DNA from: Moritella sp. Urea-trap-13
Lineage (GTDB): Bacteria; Pseudomonadota; Gammaproteobacteria; Enterobacterales; Moritellaceae
Length of the DNA: 64,000 nt
Assembly: GCF_002836355.1 (NCBI RefSeq)
Contig: NZ_PJCA01000033.1
Span: forward strand, 25,139-89,138
Direction of reading: 5' to 3'
Part shown: positions 42,407 to 51,740 of the stretch, piece by piece
Position numbering within the stretch: position 1 is the stretch's first letter
Layout: the number at the start of each line of letters is the position of its first letter
Program-made: the position numbers and the translations under genes
Notes under the pieces: model-generated
Databases searched by the model: none
Told to the model about the DNA's origin: nothing
Seen by the model: only the letters and a program-made list of their open reading frames with translations

Positions 42407-43759
42407 TTATTTCAGAGGCTGTTCTTTAAAGGCTTGTTTATCTATTTGATGCTTCTGCATTTTATCATATAAGGTTTTACGAGCTAAATTAAGCTGATGC
42501 ATGGTGTCTTTAATACTGCCGTTACAGCTTGTTAGTGCTTGCTCAATGAGAATTTTTTCGAAGGCTTCGACTTGCTCGGATAAATTTTGCGTCAGTGTTG
42601 TTTGTGCTTCGTTGGCTGAACTAAGACCTGTGAGTTTACCCAGTAAAATATAGCGCTCTGCGGCATTTCTTAACTCACGTACATTACCAGGCCAATCATG
42701 GGCAAGTAGCGTTTGTACATCTTGCGGTGGCAACGCGGGGGCGGCTTTACTGTATCGCGCCGCTGACACTAATAAGAAGTGGTGAAATAGGCTTTGAATA
42801 TCGTCGAAACGTTGGCGTAGTGGCGGTATATTTAGCGTGACTATATTCAAGCGGTAGTACAGGTCTTGGCGAAATAAACCTTCGTTTCCTGCTTTGGCTA
42901 GGTCTATTTTAGTCGCGGCAATAATACGAATATTCAGTGGTATCTCTTTATTTGAACCTATGCGTTCGAGTGTCCGTTCTTGCAAAATACGCAATAGTTT
43001 TATCTGTGCTTGCATTGGCATCGATTCTATTTCATCAAGAAATAAAGTGCCACCTTGGGCATATTCAAATTTACCTATACGGCGATCGGATGCACCAGAA
43101 AATGCGCCTTTTTCATGGCCAAATAACTCACTTTCAATTAAATTTTCGGGGACCGCGCCGCAGTTGATGGCGACAAAATTATGTGTCCGACGGCTACTCT
43201 GTTCATGTAAAGAGCGTGCAACCAGTTCTTTACCTGTACCTGTTTCACCGAATAATAAAATATCAGCAGGGGTATCGGCAATATGACTGATCATTTCCCG
43301 CAATTCAACAATGGCTTTGGTCGTGCCAATGATCCTAGGACCGAGAATTTCTTTGGCTTGTAAGGCTTTTTTTAAGGTTTTGTTTTCTTCGGTTAATAGT
43401 CGCTTTTCGATAGCACGCTTGACCGACTCGGTGAGCCGGACTGAGGCAAATGGCTTTTCAATAAAATCATAAGCGCCATCGCGCATTGCTTGTACTGCGA
43501 GAGATATATCACCGTGACCAGTGATCAAAATAACCGGTAGACTAGGATCTTGTTGCGTTAGTTTTAGCAATAATTGATGACCCGATAAACCGGGTAAGCG
43601 AATATCGCTGATTACCACTAAAGGCGTTTCAATCGCTAACTGGGTGAGCGCTGATTCAGCATCGGCAAAGCAGGTCACACTGATCCCGGCCAGCTCGAGC
43701 GTTTGCTGATTGGCGAACCGTAAATCTTCTTCGTCATCAATAAAAAAAACCTGACTCAT
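42407..43759 (-). CDS. dctD: DctD, sigma-54-dependent response regulator
   Basis: DctD activates the dctPQM promoter when phosphorylated by DctB. The 450-residue protein has a receiver with Asp52 (VISDIRLPG), an AAA+ domain with Walker A GETGTGKE (171-178), the sigma-54-contacting loop as GAFSGA (218-223; GAFTGA is usual), Walker B GTLFLDEI, and a C-terminal Fis-type helix-turn-helix. It starts three bases after dctB, forming a dctBD operon. The Thr-to-Ser change in the loop is mild and probably tolerated. Confidence 0.93.
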   Translation of the reverse strand: MSQVFFIDDEEDLRFANQQTLELAGISVTCFADAESALTQLAIETPLVVISDIRLPGLSGHQLLLKLTQQDPSLPVILITGHGDISLAVQAMRDGAYDFIEKPFASVRLTESVKRAIEKRLLTEENKTLKKALQAKEILGPRIIGTTKAIVELREMISHIADTPADILLFGETGTGKELVARSLHEQSSRRTHNFVAINCGAVPENLIESELFGHEKGAFSGASDRRIGKFEYAQGGTLFLDEIESMPMQAQIKLLRILQERTLERIGSNKEIPLNIRIIAATKIDLAKAGNEGLFRQDLYYRLNIVTLNIPPLRQRFDDIQSLFHHFLLVSAARYSKAAPALPPQDVQTLLAHDWPGNVRELRNAAERYILLGKLTGLSSANEAQTTLTQNLSEQVEAFEKILIEQALTSCNGSIKDTMHQLNLARKTLYDKMQKHQIDKQAFKEQPLK

Positions 43760-43762
43760 TAT

Positions 43763-45568
43763 CTATCCTATGATTTTATTATAGCCTTGTGATGGCTCTA
43801 TTATGGCTGCGATGGGCAAACTAAGACTAAATCTGGCTCCAGTATTAGGGCGATTCTCTGCTTCAATATTACCCTGCATATTTCGCATTATTTTGTGCGA
43901 AATAGATAAGCCTAGGCCTAAGCCTGTTTCCTTGGTGGTGAAAAATGGGTCGAAAAGTTGTGATAAATTTTCTTTTTTTATCCCTGCGCCGGAATCATCA
44001 ACTTGGACAATGACTTGCTGTTGCTTGCGGCACAAGGTGATATGAATATGTTTTTCACTACTCTCTTCTACCGCTTGCATAGCATTGGATAATAAGTTCA
44101 CCAGGACTTGTTCTAGCTGTACTTGATCGACATTAACCAGCACCTCAATATTGGCATCATCAAGGGTGATATTAACTTGGTTGTTTTTTAATTGCGGTTT
44201 GACTAACTCTATCGCCATGTTGATCACATTAAGCAGTGGCACCGGGTGTAGTTCACCACTGGATTTTCGGGCGAAAAACTTTAACTGAGAACTTATTTTA
44301 GCCATGCGTTCGGTTAAATGAATAATACGTTGCAGGTTATCTTCGGTGGATTGATATTGTTCGCGTTGTAAGAACACTAAGGCATTATCGGCATAACTGC
44401 GGATTGCTGCGAGTGGGTTATTTAACTCATGACTGATACTGGCAGAGAGCTGACCCAGTACCGCTAATTTTGCTGTTTGAATCAGTTCTTTTTGCGTGTC
44501 ACGCAGAGTTTGTTCCATTTTTTGGCGTTCAATTATTTCATTATTGAGATCGGCAGTACGAAGTTTCACTTCTTGTTTAAGTTTGTATTTGGTTTTAATC
44601 CGTAACAGCTCCTTGTCTTTGGTGCGCTGACGTTTATGCATCGATAATTTTAAGCGTAAATTGAGCAACCAAAAAACTAGTGATAGTAATACCACGCCAA
44701 TGGCCATATCGACGAAAATAGCGGTCAAAGGGGCGAATACGCGGACTGTCCAGCCAGCCGTGGGCATCGATTTACTTATTGATAAATAATTAGTGGCTAA
44801 TGGTTTAGAGGTTGTCAGCTGTAGTAATGTCGGGCTCTCTTGTAATTGCCCTGAAAAATTGAGTGCCGCTATTGTTTTTTCACCATAACGGCGGCTACGG
44901 ATTATTTGCTGTAATTTATCCGCACTTAGCGGTATTAAACTATGCAGTAGCCATGACTGGGTATTGGAGATAAAAATAATATTGTCATCATCGGTCACCA
45001 TGAAGTGAGACTGTTTCCCTGTCCATTCTTTTTCAATTTTGGATAAATCCATTTTGACTACCACCACACCAATAATTTTATCGGCGTGGATAACTGGAGA
45101 GGAAAAATAATAACCTCGTTGTCCTGATGTGGTGCCTAAGGCAAAATAACGGCCTTGTTGTCCGGTGACTGCCTGCTGAAAATAAGGCCGGAAAGCAAAG
45201 TTTTTGCCAATGAAGGTTTGCTCGCCAAGCCAGTTATTGGCAACGATAGTGGTTCCGTCAAGATCGAGAAGGTAAGTGTCCGACGCGCCAATGGTATTGT
45301 TAACATGTTTTAAATAACGGTTGGTTTTTTCTATAAGCGGTGCATTGTTGGTATCTTGCAAGCTAGCGACGACCAATTTTTGATCAAACAATAATTTAGG
45401 TATCGCGTTAAAGCGTTGTAGTTGGCTTTGTAAGTGAGCGGCGAAAATATCTAATTGTTGATTGCTTTGACTGACTAATTTTGCGTAACCGGATCGCCAA
45501 ACCCAGCTTGATAAAATGATCAAACTGACTAGATAAAAACCGATTAAAAACTTACGTGTAGTTAACAT
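43763..45568 (-). CDS. dctB: DctB, C4-dicarboxylate sensor histidine kinase
   Basis: DctB senses periplasmic C4-dicarboxylates and phosphorylates DctD. The 601-residue protein has a membrane segment at about 5-23, a periplasmic PAS-like sensor containing RPYFQQA (a DctB ligand-site motif), a second membrane segment near 285-303, a coiled linker, the H-box SHELNNPLAAI with His380, and an ATPase domain with NLLSNAMQA and GLGLGLSIS. AAGGGG eight bases before the ATG at 45568 favours it over an upstream GTG. Confidence 0.93.
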   Translation of the reverse strand: MLTTRKFLIGFYLVSLIILSSWVWRSGYAKLVSQSNQQLDIFAAHLQSQLQRFNAIPKLLFDQKLVVASLQDTNNAPLIEKTNRYLKHVNNTIGASDTYLLDLDGTTIVANNWLGEQTFIGKNFAFRPYFQQAVTGQQGRYFALGTTSGQRGYYFSSPVIHADKIIGVVVVKMDLSKIEKEWTGKQSHFMVTDDDNIIFISNTQSWLLHSLIPLSADKLQQIIRSRRYGEKTIAALNFSGQLQESPTLLQLTTSKPLATNYLSISKSMPTAGWTVRVFAPLTAIFVDMAIGVVLLSLVFWLLNLRLKLSMHKRQRTKDKELLRIKTKYKLKQEVKLRTADLNNEIIERQKMEQTLRDTQKELIQTAKLAVLGQLSASISHELNNPLAAIRSYADNALVFLQREQYQSTEDNLQRIIHLTERMAKISSQLKFFARKSSGELHPVPLLNVINMAIELVKPQLKNNQVNITLDDANIEVLVNVDQVQLEQVLVNLLSNAMQAVEESSEKHIHITLCRKQQQVIVQVDDSGAGIKKENLSQLFDPFFTTKETGLGLGLSISHKIMRNMQGNIEAENRPNTGARFSLSLPIAAIIEPSQGYNKIIG

Positions 45569-45824
45569 TATTATCACCCCTTGGTATACAATAACTTAAC
45601 ATGGTCAATTTGCCAATCAATGGCGTTGAGAGTGCGAAGTAGGTACGGTTCACAGTGTTATTTTATTACTTATTAGGCTATTTATTTAACTCGTTATTTA
45701 AATATTTACTCGCTTATATCTTAAACTTTGCTCTAAACTATTTCCCAAGTACGATGGTTGAGATTACGGTGGTTGAGAGTAGAATGTTGGTGATTGGATT
45801 TTTAAAGAAAGGATTTACTTCGTT

Positions 45825-46283
45825 ATGTTAGATTCAAAGGATACATTGATTTTAGATCTGTTGCAGCGCGATGCATCTTTGTCTATTGCAGATCTTGCCG
45901 ACAAAGTCAGTTTGACGGTATCGCCTTGCTGGAAACGATTAAAGCGGTTAGAAGATAACGGGTATATTTTACGTCGAGTGGCGTTATTGAATGAGCAAAA
46001 ATTAGGCTTAGCCCTAACTGCCTTCGTTAATATCAAAACCCAAAATCACAGTGATAGTTGGTTTAAGAAGTTTGTTGTAAGTGTGAATGACTTTGCCGAA
46101 GTGATTGAGTTTTACCGTATGGCGGGCGAATACGATTATATGATGAAGGTAATAGTAAAAGACATGGCGGCCTTTGATGTATTTTATAAGCGCTTGGTTA
46201 ATTGCGTCGATGGCCTTACTGATGTCACCTCTTCTTTTGCGATGGAAGGGTTAAAGAATACCACGCAATTACCAATATCTTAA
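45825..46283 (+). CDS. Lrp/AsnC-family transcriptional regulator
   Basis: The 152-residue protein has an N-terminal helix-turn-helix (about 18-60; [25 protein letters not shown]) and a C-terminal RAM effector domain with [21 protein letters not shown]. The [11 protein letters not shown] recognition helix resembles regulators that respond to amino acids. Its target is unknown. It is divergent from dctB and convergent with the SCO1 gene, with no obvious partner gene beside it. Confidence 0.88.
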   Translation: MLDSKDTLILDLLQRDASLSIADLADKVSLTVSPCWKRLKRLEDNGYILRRVALLNEQKLGLALTAFVNIKTQNHSDSWFKKFVVSVNDFAEVIEFYRMAGEYDYMMKVIVKDMAAFDVFYKRLVNCVDGLTDVTSSFAMEGLKNTTQLPIS

Positions 46284-46298
46284 TGCCGAAAATCTATT

Positions 46299-46949
46299 TT
46301 AGAGTTTCAGTAGATCTTCCGCTATTTTTTTAGCGCTATGGGGCGGTGCAAATGCCGCTACATATTGCCCCTGTGGATTAACTAAATACAGTCGAGAAGA
46401 GTGATTAATTAGATAACTGTTGCGCTGATCTTCAGGTATCGGCGCAGTGTAAGGCACAGAGACATACTTACCATTATTGGCTAAAAACGTTTTTTGATAA
46501 ATAACCCCAAAGCTCGCGACTAATTTATCTATTTCTGCGCTCGCACCTGTCATACCTATAAAGTCATCATTATAAAAATGCGTATAAGTTGTCAGCATCT
46601 CATGACTGTCTCGTTGTGGGTCAACTGAGATAAATAGCACTTGTGGCATGGCTTTGCCTGCATCTGTCATGATCTTGGCGACATTATTAAGATTATATAA
46701 TTCCGTCGGGCAAATATCGGGACAGCTGGCATAACCAAAGAACACCAATGACCATTTATCTTTAAATAATGCCTTGGTGTATTGGTTATTATCGCCAAGT
46801 ACAAAATCAGGTAATGTTATTTGCTTAGGCTGCACGTAGGCGGTGGTTAATGTTGGTAAACTTGGTGACTGCATATTATTGGCAACAATAGCACCGAGTG
46901 CACTAAGGCCGATAATACCTGCAGCGATTATAGCCTTAGATTTTTTCAT
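46299..46949 (-). CDS. SCO1/SenC family copper chaperone
   Basis: SCO proteins help insert copper into the CuA site of cytochrome c oxidase. The 216-residue protein has an N-terminal membrane anchor (about 6-24) and a thioredoxin-like domain with the copper-binding CPDIC (Cys76, Cys80) and a His in LINHSSRLYLVNP. It is the last gene of a three-gene unit with the PCuAC gene and a small membrane protein gene upstream. AAAGGA precedes the start. Confidence 0.92.
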   Translation of the reverse strand: MKKSKAIIAAGIIGLSALGAIVANNMQSPSLPTLTTAYVQPKQITLPDFVLGDNNQYTKALFKDKWSLVFFGYASCPDICPTELYNLNNVAKIMTDAGKAMPQVLFISVDPQRDSHEMLTTYTHFYNDDFIGMTGASAEIDKLVASFGVIYQKTFLANNGKYVSVPYTAPIPEDQRNSYLINHSSRLYLVNPQGQYVAAFAPPHSAKKIAEDLLKL

Positions 46950-46970
46950 TTTTAGATCCTTTTATCGAAA

Positions 46971-47465
46971 CTAGTTATGTTCGATATCTGAGTGGTCCAT
47001 TTCGCTATGGTCCATTTTATTTTTGCTGTTATCACGCTTCACTGGCATTTGCGCACTGATTTTTTCACCATTTAATAGCGTAAATGATACGTTGACGAGT
47101 TCACCCGGCGCAGCAATCTTGTTTGGTTCTAATAGCATTACATGGTAACTGCCCGGTTTGAATTGGAAAATAGTATTCGCGGGGATGGTGACTTTCTGTT
47201 GTTTTTGCATTGTCATCATGCCATCTTTTTTGGCTGATAAATGCAGTTCACTACGACCAAAACCTTGTGCTTCAACATCAGTGAGTACAATGGTTTGATT
47301 GCTGTGATTCATTACCGTGAAAAAAGCCGCTTGTACTTTTGCTGATGGTGGCGCTGCACGTACCCAAGCATCCATGATCATCATGTTCGTTTGTTCTGCT
47401 GCAAAACTCGGGGTGGCAGAAAAAATAGCGGTGGCGATAAGGGTGGTGATTATTGATTTTTGCAT
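46971..47465 (-). CDS. PCuAC family periplasmic copper chaperone
   Basis: The 164-residue precursor has a signal peptide (MQKSIITTLIATAIFSATPS) and the conserved copper site: His in SELHLS, Met in the following GMMTMQ, and HVML further on. The C-terminal tail is rich in His, Met and Asp (KMDHSEMDHSDIEHN), a second metal-binding stretch. PCuAC carries Cu(I) to the CuA centre with SCO1. An upstream Met overlaps the preceding gene; AGGA seven bases before the ATG at 47465 supports the shorter form. Confidence 0.9.
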   Translation of the reverse strand: MQKSIITTLIATAIFSATPSFAAEQTNMMIMDAWVRAAPPSAKVQAAFFTVMNHSNQTIVLTDVEAQGFGRSELHLSAKKDGMMTMQKQQKVTIPANTIFQFKPGSYHVMLLEPNKIAAPGELVNVSFTLLNGEKISAQMPVKRDNSKNKMDHSEMDHSDIEHN

Positions 47466-47479
47466 TGGTTCATCCTGAA

Positions 47480-47935
47480 TTAATGAGTCGTTGTAATAAA
47501 TTGAAAAGGCACTAGATAAGGCTGGCCAGCAACGATGATGGTTAAGTCTGCTTGCCATAACATTTCACCCACTGTGCATATCGCCAGCGCCGTCTCGGCT
47601 TGATATGTATTTTTATCGACAGCGTTGAGCGCCGTAGGGAAGCCGGGCATGGCCATATTCACCCCGTTAATCGTCACGCTGGCATTATCAATTTTAGCCC
47701 CGTTTAGATTAACCGATAATGGTGTCATGGGTTTGGCATTGAATGGCGTGATCGAAAGCGAAATAGTGTGTTCTGCGGTTAACTGAACCAGGCATTCTTG
47801 CTGATTAACACGGCAGTCTTGCTGCAGTGGTAATTGAATGCGGTTGAGATCCTGCGGAGCTTGATAGAAAAAGTTGAAATAACCGACTGCGGCGATAGAG
47901 ATAATACTCACACCAGCTGTTAACCATTTAGACAT
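47480..47935 (-). CDS. Small membrane-anchored protein of the copper operon (FixH/YtkA-like)
   Basis: The 151-residue protein has one N-terminal membrane segment (about 5-24) and a periplasmic beta-rich domain. The pattern NMAMPGFPTAL followed by YQAETALAICTVGEMLWQAD resembles the FixH/YtkA-like fold, in which a Met-Pro-Gly element sits near a metal site. Residues Cys41, Cys48 and a later Cys may form disulfides. It is the first gene of the PCuAC-SCO1 unit, so a role in copper or oxidase assembly is inferred from context; the family call is tentative. Confidence 0.6.
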   Translation of the reverse strand: MSKWLTAGVSIISIAAVGYFNFFYQAPQDLNRIQLPLQQDCRVNQQECLVQLTAEHTISLSITPFNAKPMTPLSVNLNGAKIDNASVTINGVNMAMPGFPTALNAVDKNTYQAETALAICTVGEMLWQADLTIIVAGQPYLVPFQFITTTH

Positions 47936-48091
47936 GGATAAAGACTCTTATACTTGGCATTGAATTATGAAAATAATATTCGTTCTATAATAAAACGATG
48001 AATAACATAATATTACTTTAATTTTAGAGGTAGATAAACGGGTAATGTAATAAAATCATGGATAGCGCGCATTTCGTCGGGAGGCTGGATA

Positions 48092-48178
48092 ATGGCTGGT
48101 GCTTCAAAGTCAGCTGATGCCGTTCATATCAACATTGTCGGCATCGCTGTGAATGAGGCTAATTGGGATTGTTTTTGA
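48092..48178 (+). CDS. Candidate small ORF, 28 residues
   Basis: An ATG seven bases after CGGGAGG opens a 28-codon frame starting MAGASKSADAVHINIVGIA and ending NWDCF. The ribosome site is very good, but the last 20 bases overlap the 3' end of the opposing reductase gene and no homologue is recognised. A hairpin (48116-48122 with 48139-48145) lies inside it. It may be chance. Confidence 0.25.
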   Translation: MAGASKSADAVHINIVGIAVNEANWDCF

Positions 48179-48695
48179 TTATTCTATAGTGTGTTTGCAC
48201 AAGTCCTGATGGATAACATTTCGACGATAATACCGAGACGTCAAGTGCTGGTTGCGGTGCGTTAAATAAGCGAATGCCATTACCGAGCAAGATTGGAATA
48301 GTCGATATAATTAATTCATCAATGAGGTCTAATCGTAATAATGAGTCTGCTAAATTAGCGCCACCGAGTAACCAAATATTACCTTCGCCATTGGATTTTA
48401 ATTGCTTGATGGTTGCGGCTGGGTCGGTAATAAAGGTGACATTATCATTGGGGGTAATATCGGGTGAGTGAGAAGCAACAAAGCATTGCTTACTCGCATA
48501 CGGCCAATTTCCAAAATCTTTAATTACTTGAAATGAGGTATTACCCATAATAACTGCGCTGACACCATCTAGAAATTTTTGATAACCGTAATCTTCACCT
48601 TTAACGTCTACATGTGAGAGCCATGATAAGTCATGGTCTGTTTTTGCTATATAACCGTCTAAACTTGTCGCTATATATAAAATAACGTTCGACAT
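48159..48695 (-). CDS. RibD C-terminal-domain (dihydrofolate reductase-like) protein
   Basis: The 178-residue protein matches the RibD_C/DHFR-like family: VILYIATSLDGYIA at the start, VIMGNTSFQVI, NIWLLGGANLADSLLRLDLIDELIISTIPILLGNGIRLF. Such proteins bind NADPH, but most stand-alone members have no known substrate. GGGAG eight bases before the ATG at 48695 sets the start. Confidence 0.87.
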   Translation of the reverse strand: MSNVILYIATSLDGYIAKTDHDLSWLSHVDVKGEDYGYQKFLDGVSAVIMGNTSFQVIKDFGNWPYASKQCFVASHSPDITPNDNVTFITDPAATIKQLKSNGEGNIWLLGGANLADSLLRLDLIDELIISTIPILLGNGIRLFNAPQPALDVSVLSSKCYPSGLVQTHYRIIKNNPN

Positions 48696-48721
48696 AATCA
48701 TCGCTCCCAGTTGAATGCAAA

Positions 48722-49603
48722 TTAATTCATCAATGTATCTAGTTCTGTTTGAGAAGGGGCAAACCAGTATGATCCTGTTACCGCATCTGAATAATCAATC
48801 AATCTATCGGTGACGCCGTCTGGAATTCCGTACATACGTTGTAATTGAGTGGTAAAGCGTAATTGATCACATGCGAATGCTAAAAAGTATAGTCCGTGTT
48901 CGGATGCGTTACCATATGGCGAACTGCGACGGTATATTTTCATGCCTGATACATCGGTACGACTCACGTGTGAATTAGCTGGCATCGCATCGCCTGATAA
49001 CTCAATATCGTCTTCTTTAGTGCGGCCGACAACTGCTTCTTGCTCTGGTACTGGCATGGCGTTAAAGCTGCTTAAGTCATGTACCCATTTTTGTGATAAC
49101 ACAAAACTACCGCCTGCGCCTGATTGTCCAGCAGGGATAAGCGAGGCTAATTGGCGGGCATCTTCTTTAGGGTTTGCAGTACCATCAACAAAACCAATTA
49201 AGTCACGGTTTTTATGGTATTGGAAACCAGAAATATCTAACTGCGTATCGGCAATTTTAGTCAGGGCTGATTGGATATGAAATGCTTGCTCTAAGGTATG
49301 ACTAGCATTATCACTGTGGATCCAAAACATCACATCGCCTTGCGTTGCGAGTGCTTTCTTGCCATGTGGACTAGCGAGTTCGGTAAAGTCTTTAAAGCCA
49401 GTTAGTTGTAAATCTGGTAATAGCGTATTGGTGGAACTGCGACCAAAAGCCACAACAATGTGAATATCATCGGTTTGCTTTTGTAATGCGCTCTGCAGTG
49501 CTTGTTGAATATTGGCTAGGTAAACATCGTCTTTAAATTTGTACTCTAAATGATGGTAGCTTTGGCTTTGTTCGTTAAAAATAGCAATTTGTGGTTGGTT
49601 CAT
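48722..49603 (-). CDS. DyP-type haem peroxidase (YfeX-like)
   Basis: The 293-residue protein has the DyP motif GFVDG (137-141, catalytic Asp140), the proximal haem His near 212 (SHVSRTD) and distal Arg in YRRSSPYG. It aligns with E. coli YfeX (299) throughout. No signal peptide is seen, so it is cytoplasmic. AAGGAG precedes the ATG. The same-strand reductase gene lies 26 bases downstream, so the two may be cotranscribed. Confidence 0.93.
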   Translation of the reverse strand: MNQPQIAIFNEQSQSYHHLEYKFKDDVYLANIQQALQSALQKQTDDIHIVVAFGRSSTNTLLPDLQLTGFKDFTELASPHGKKALATQGDVMFWIHSDNASHTLEQAFHIQSALTKIADTQLDISGFQYHKNRDLIGFVDGTANPKEDARQLASLIPAGQSGAGGSFVLSQKWVHDLSSFNAMPVPEQEAVVGRTKEDDIELSGDAMPANSHVSRTDVSGMKIYRRSSPYGNASEHGLYFLAFACDQLRFTTQLQRMYGIPDGVTDRLIDYSDAVTGSYWFAPSQTELDTLMN

Positions 49604-49622
49604 GCCAACTCCTTTAAATACA

Positions 49623-49650
49623 GAACCAATCTAATCACTTAGATTGGTTC
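49623..49650 (-). terminator. Hairpin after the aminopeptidase gene
   Basis: GAACCAATCTA and TAGATTGGTTC form an 11-bp stem with a six-base loop just beyond the stop of the minus-strand aminopeptidase. The following T tract is weak. Confidence 0.5.
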
Positions 49651-49661
49651 ATGAAAAATAA

Positions 49662-51452
49662 TTAAATAGCGTGTGTAGCTTGAGATAACCACTGTAAATC
49701 AGAACCGCTTAACAATGGTGATAAGGCGTCACGTACTTGGGCGTGATAAGCATTGATCCAGTTTACTTCATCTTGTGATAGTAGTTGTTGATCTATGAGA
49801 TGCAAATCAAAAGGAACCAAGGTTAATGTTTCAAATTCATAGAACGTTTTACCATCATGGCCATTGTCTTTAGCAACAACATAAATCAGATTCTCACAAC
49901 GAATGCCGTATTCGTCTTGTTTGTAATAACCGGGTTCATTCGATACCACCATACCGGGTAATAACGCCACGGCATTGGAGTTTTTACCAATGCGATGGGG
50001 ACCTTCGTGAACATTAAGGAAACAACCAACACCATGGCCTGTACCGTGGTCGTAGTCATAACCTTGTTGCCATAAGAATTGGCGTGCTAATGAATCCAGT
50101 TGGCCACCGTTAGTGCCCGCAGGGAATTTCATGTTAGCCAGGGCAATATGGCCTTTTAATACCAAGGTGAACATTTTTTTATGCTCTGCACTCGGTGTGC
50201 CAATAGCAACAGTTCGGGTAATATCCGTTGTACCATCAAGGTATTGTGCCCCTGAATCGAACAGGTAAATACTGTCCATAGGCAGTTGTGCTGGCACGCC
50301 ATTATTATGATTGTAATGACACATCGCGGCATTACCACCGGCTGCAGAAATAGTATCAAAACTTAATTCTACATAAAGCTCGTTCGATGCACGGAAAGTG
50401 GTGAGTTTGTCTGAAAGGAAACCTTCGTCATGCAAATTACCAGCAGCGACTTCTTGTTGTAACCAGTTAAGGAATCGAACTTCTGAAGCGCCGTCACGAA
50501 TATGTGATGCGCGCATGCCTGACAATTCAACTGTATTTTTACAAGCTCTTGGTAACGCCACTGGATCATCTCCAGCTATTAATGTTGCGCCCGCACGTTG
50601 TGCCGTTAACTGACTGAAAGCATTTGATGCTTCGGGGTCGGCTAATACAGTTAGCTGTTGTTCACCCAGTGCTTGGTAAGTTGCTGTTGCTTGTGCTTCT
50701 TCGATAATTTCAACGCCCGCACCCACATGCGCGTGGAAACCCGCAGGAATTTTTGCAGGGTTAGTAAAGAACGACATTGAACCATCTTTACGTAATATGG
50801 CACTGCCGAGAATAACGCAGAAACAGTGGATGTCTTTACCGCGAATATTCAATAACCAAGCAATTGAGTCTAATGCGCTAATAAGTACGGCGTCCGCACC
50901 TTGTTTGGCAATATCAGCACCGATTTGTTGGCGTTTTTCTAGGCTTGATTGCCCAGTGTATTTTTCATCAAGCAATAAACCTAGGTTCTCAGTCGGAGTG
51001 GGTCTATCTGCCCAGCTTAAATCAATCGGATTCTCATCAACCGCAACTAAATTAATCTGTTTTACTGCTAAGGTTTTTTCACTGGCATTATGCCAATTTA
51101 AGTTATGTACTTTAGCGTCATAACCAACATTGGCATTTGCAGGTAATTGTTCACTTAACCAAGCAACGTGTGGTTCTTCATTAAGGTGATAAAACTCAAA
51201 GCAATCGCCGCTGACTTGTTGTTTTACTTGGATGGTATAACGACCATCGGTAAATATAGCAGCGCGATCTTTTAAAATGATCACAGTACCAGCAGAACCA
51301 GTGAAGTTACTGCACCATAATAGACGTTCATTATGTGCTGGCACATATTCACCAAGATATTCGTCTGCACGCGGTACGATGAAGGCGTCTAAGTTCGCTG
51401 CAGCCATGTGCGCGCGTATTGCTGCTAATTTCTGTTCTATTGCTTGAGGCAT
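49662..51452 (-). CDS. Xaa-Pro aminopeptidase, M24B family
   Basis: This 596-residue enzyme removes N-terminal residues that precede proline. It has two creatinase-type N-terminal domains (about 1-300) and a C-terminal pita-bread domain with the metal ligands: two Asp in YLFDSGAQYLDGTTDITR, His in GTGHGVGCFLNVHEGPH, and Glu in SNEPGYY and RCENLIYV. The length and three-domain form resemble eukaryotic XPNPEP1 and long bacterial homologues, not the 440-residue E. coli PepP, so I withhold the pepP symbol. Confidence 0.92.
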   Translation of the reverse strand: MPQAIEQKLAAIRAHMAAANLDAFIVPRADEYLGEYVPAHNERLLWCSNFTGSAGTVIILKDRAAIFTDGRYTIQVKQQVSGDCFEFYHLNEEPHVAWLSEQLPANANVGYDAKVHNLNWHNASEKTLAVKQINLVAVDENPIDLSWADRPTPTENLGLLLDEKYTGQSSLEKRQQIGADIAKQGADAVLISALDSIAWLLNIRGKDIHCFCVILGSAILRKDGSMSFFTNPAKIPAGFHAHVGAGVEIIEEAQATATYQALGEQQLTVLADPEASNAFSQLTAQRAGATLIAGDDPVALPRACKNTVELSGMRASHIRDGASEVRFLNWLQQEVAAGNLHDEGFLSDKLTTFRASNELYVELSFDTISAAGGNAAMCHYNHNNGVPAQLPMDSIYLFDSGAQYLDGTTDITRTVAIGTPSAEHKKMFTLVLKGHIALANMKFPAGTNGGQLDSLARQFLWQQGYDYDHGTGHGVGCFLNVHEGPHRIGKNSNAVALLPGMVVSNEPGYYKQDEYGIRCENLIYVVAKDNGHDGKTFYEFETLTLVPFDLHLIDQQLLSQDEVNWINAYHAQVRDALSPLLSGSDLQWLSQATHAI

Positions 51453-51740
51453 CTTGCTGTCCGATTTGTCATGTAACCTGACGCGCTATTCTGCGTTTTA
51501 TAGGAGCATGTTCTGGTTATAGAAAGAGAGAGTACTGAAACATTAACCTGTTAGGCTTTAGATATGCAAGAGGAGGTAATGGGGATTGTGATATTTTAAG
51601 TAATTATATCGTGATTAAATCATTATTTACGGCTTTATTTGACTTTGCTGGTGGCTGATTTTAGTTTAGCTTGGTGAGCAGCCACCCATTTCGAAAGTAA
51701 AGAGTAGAAGGTGAAGAGTAGCAGGTTAAGAATATTGTTA

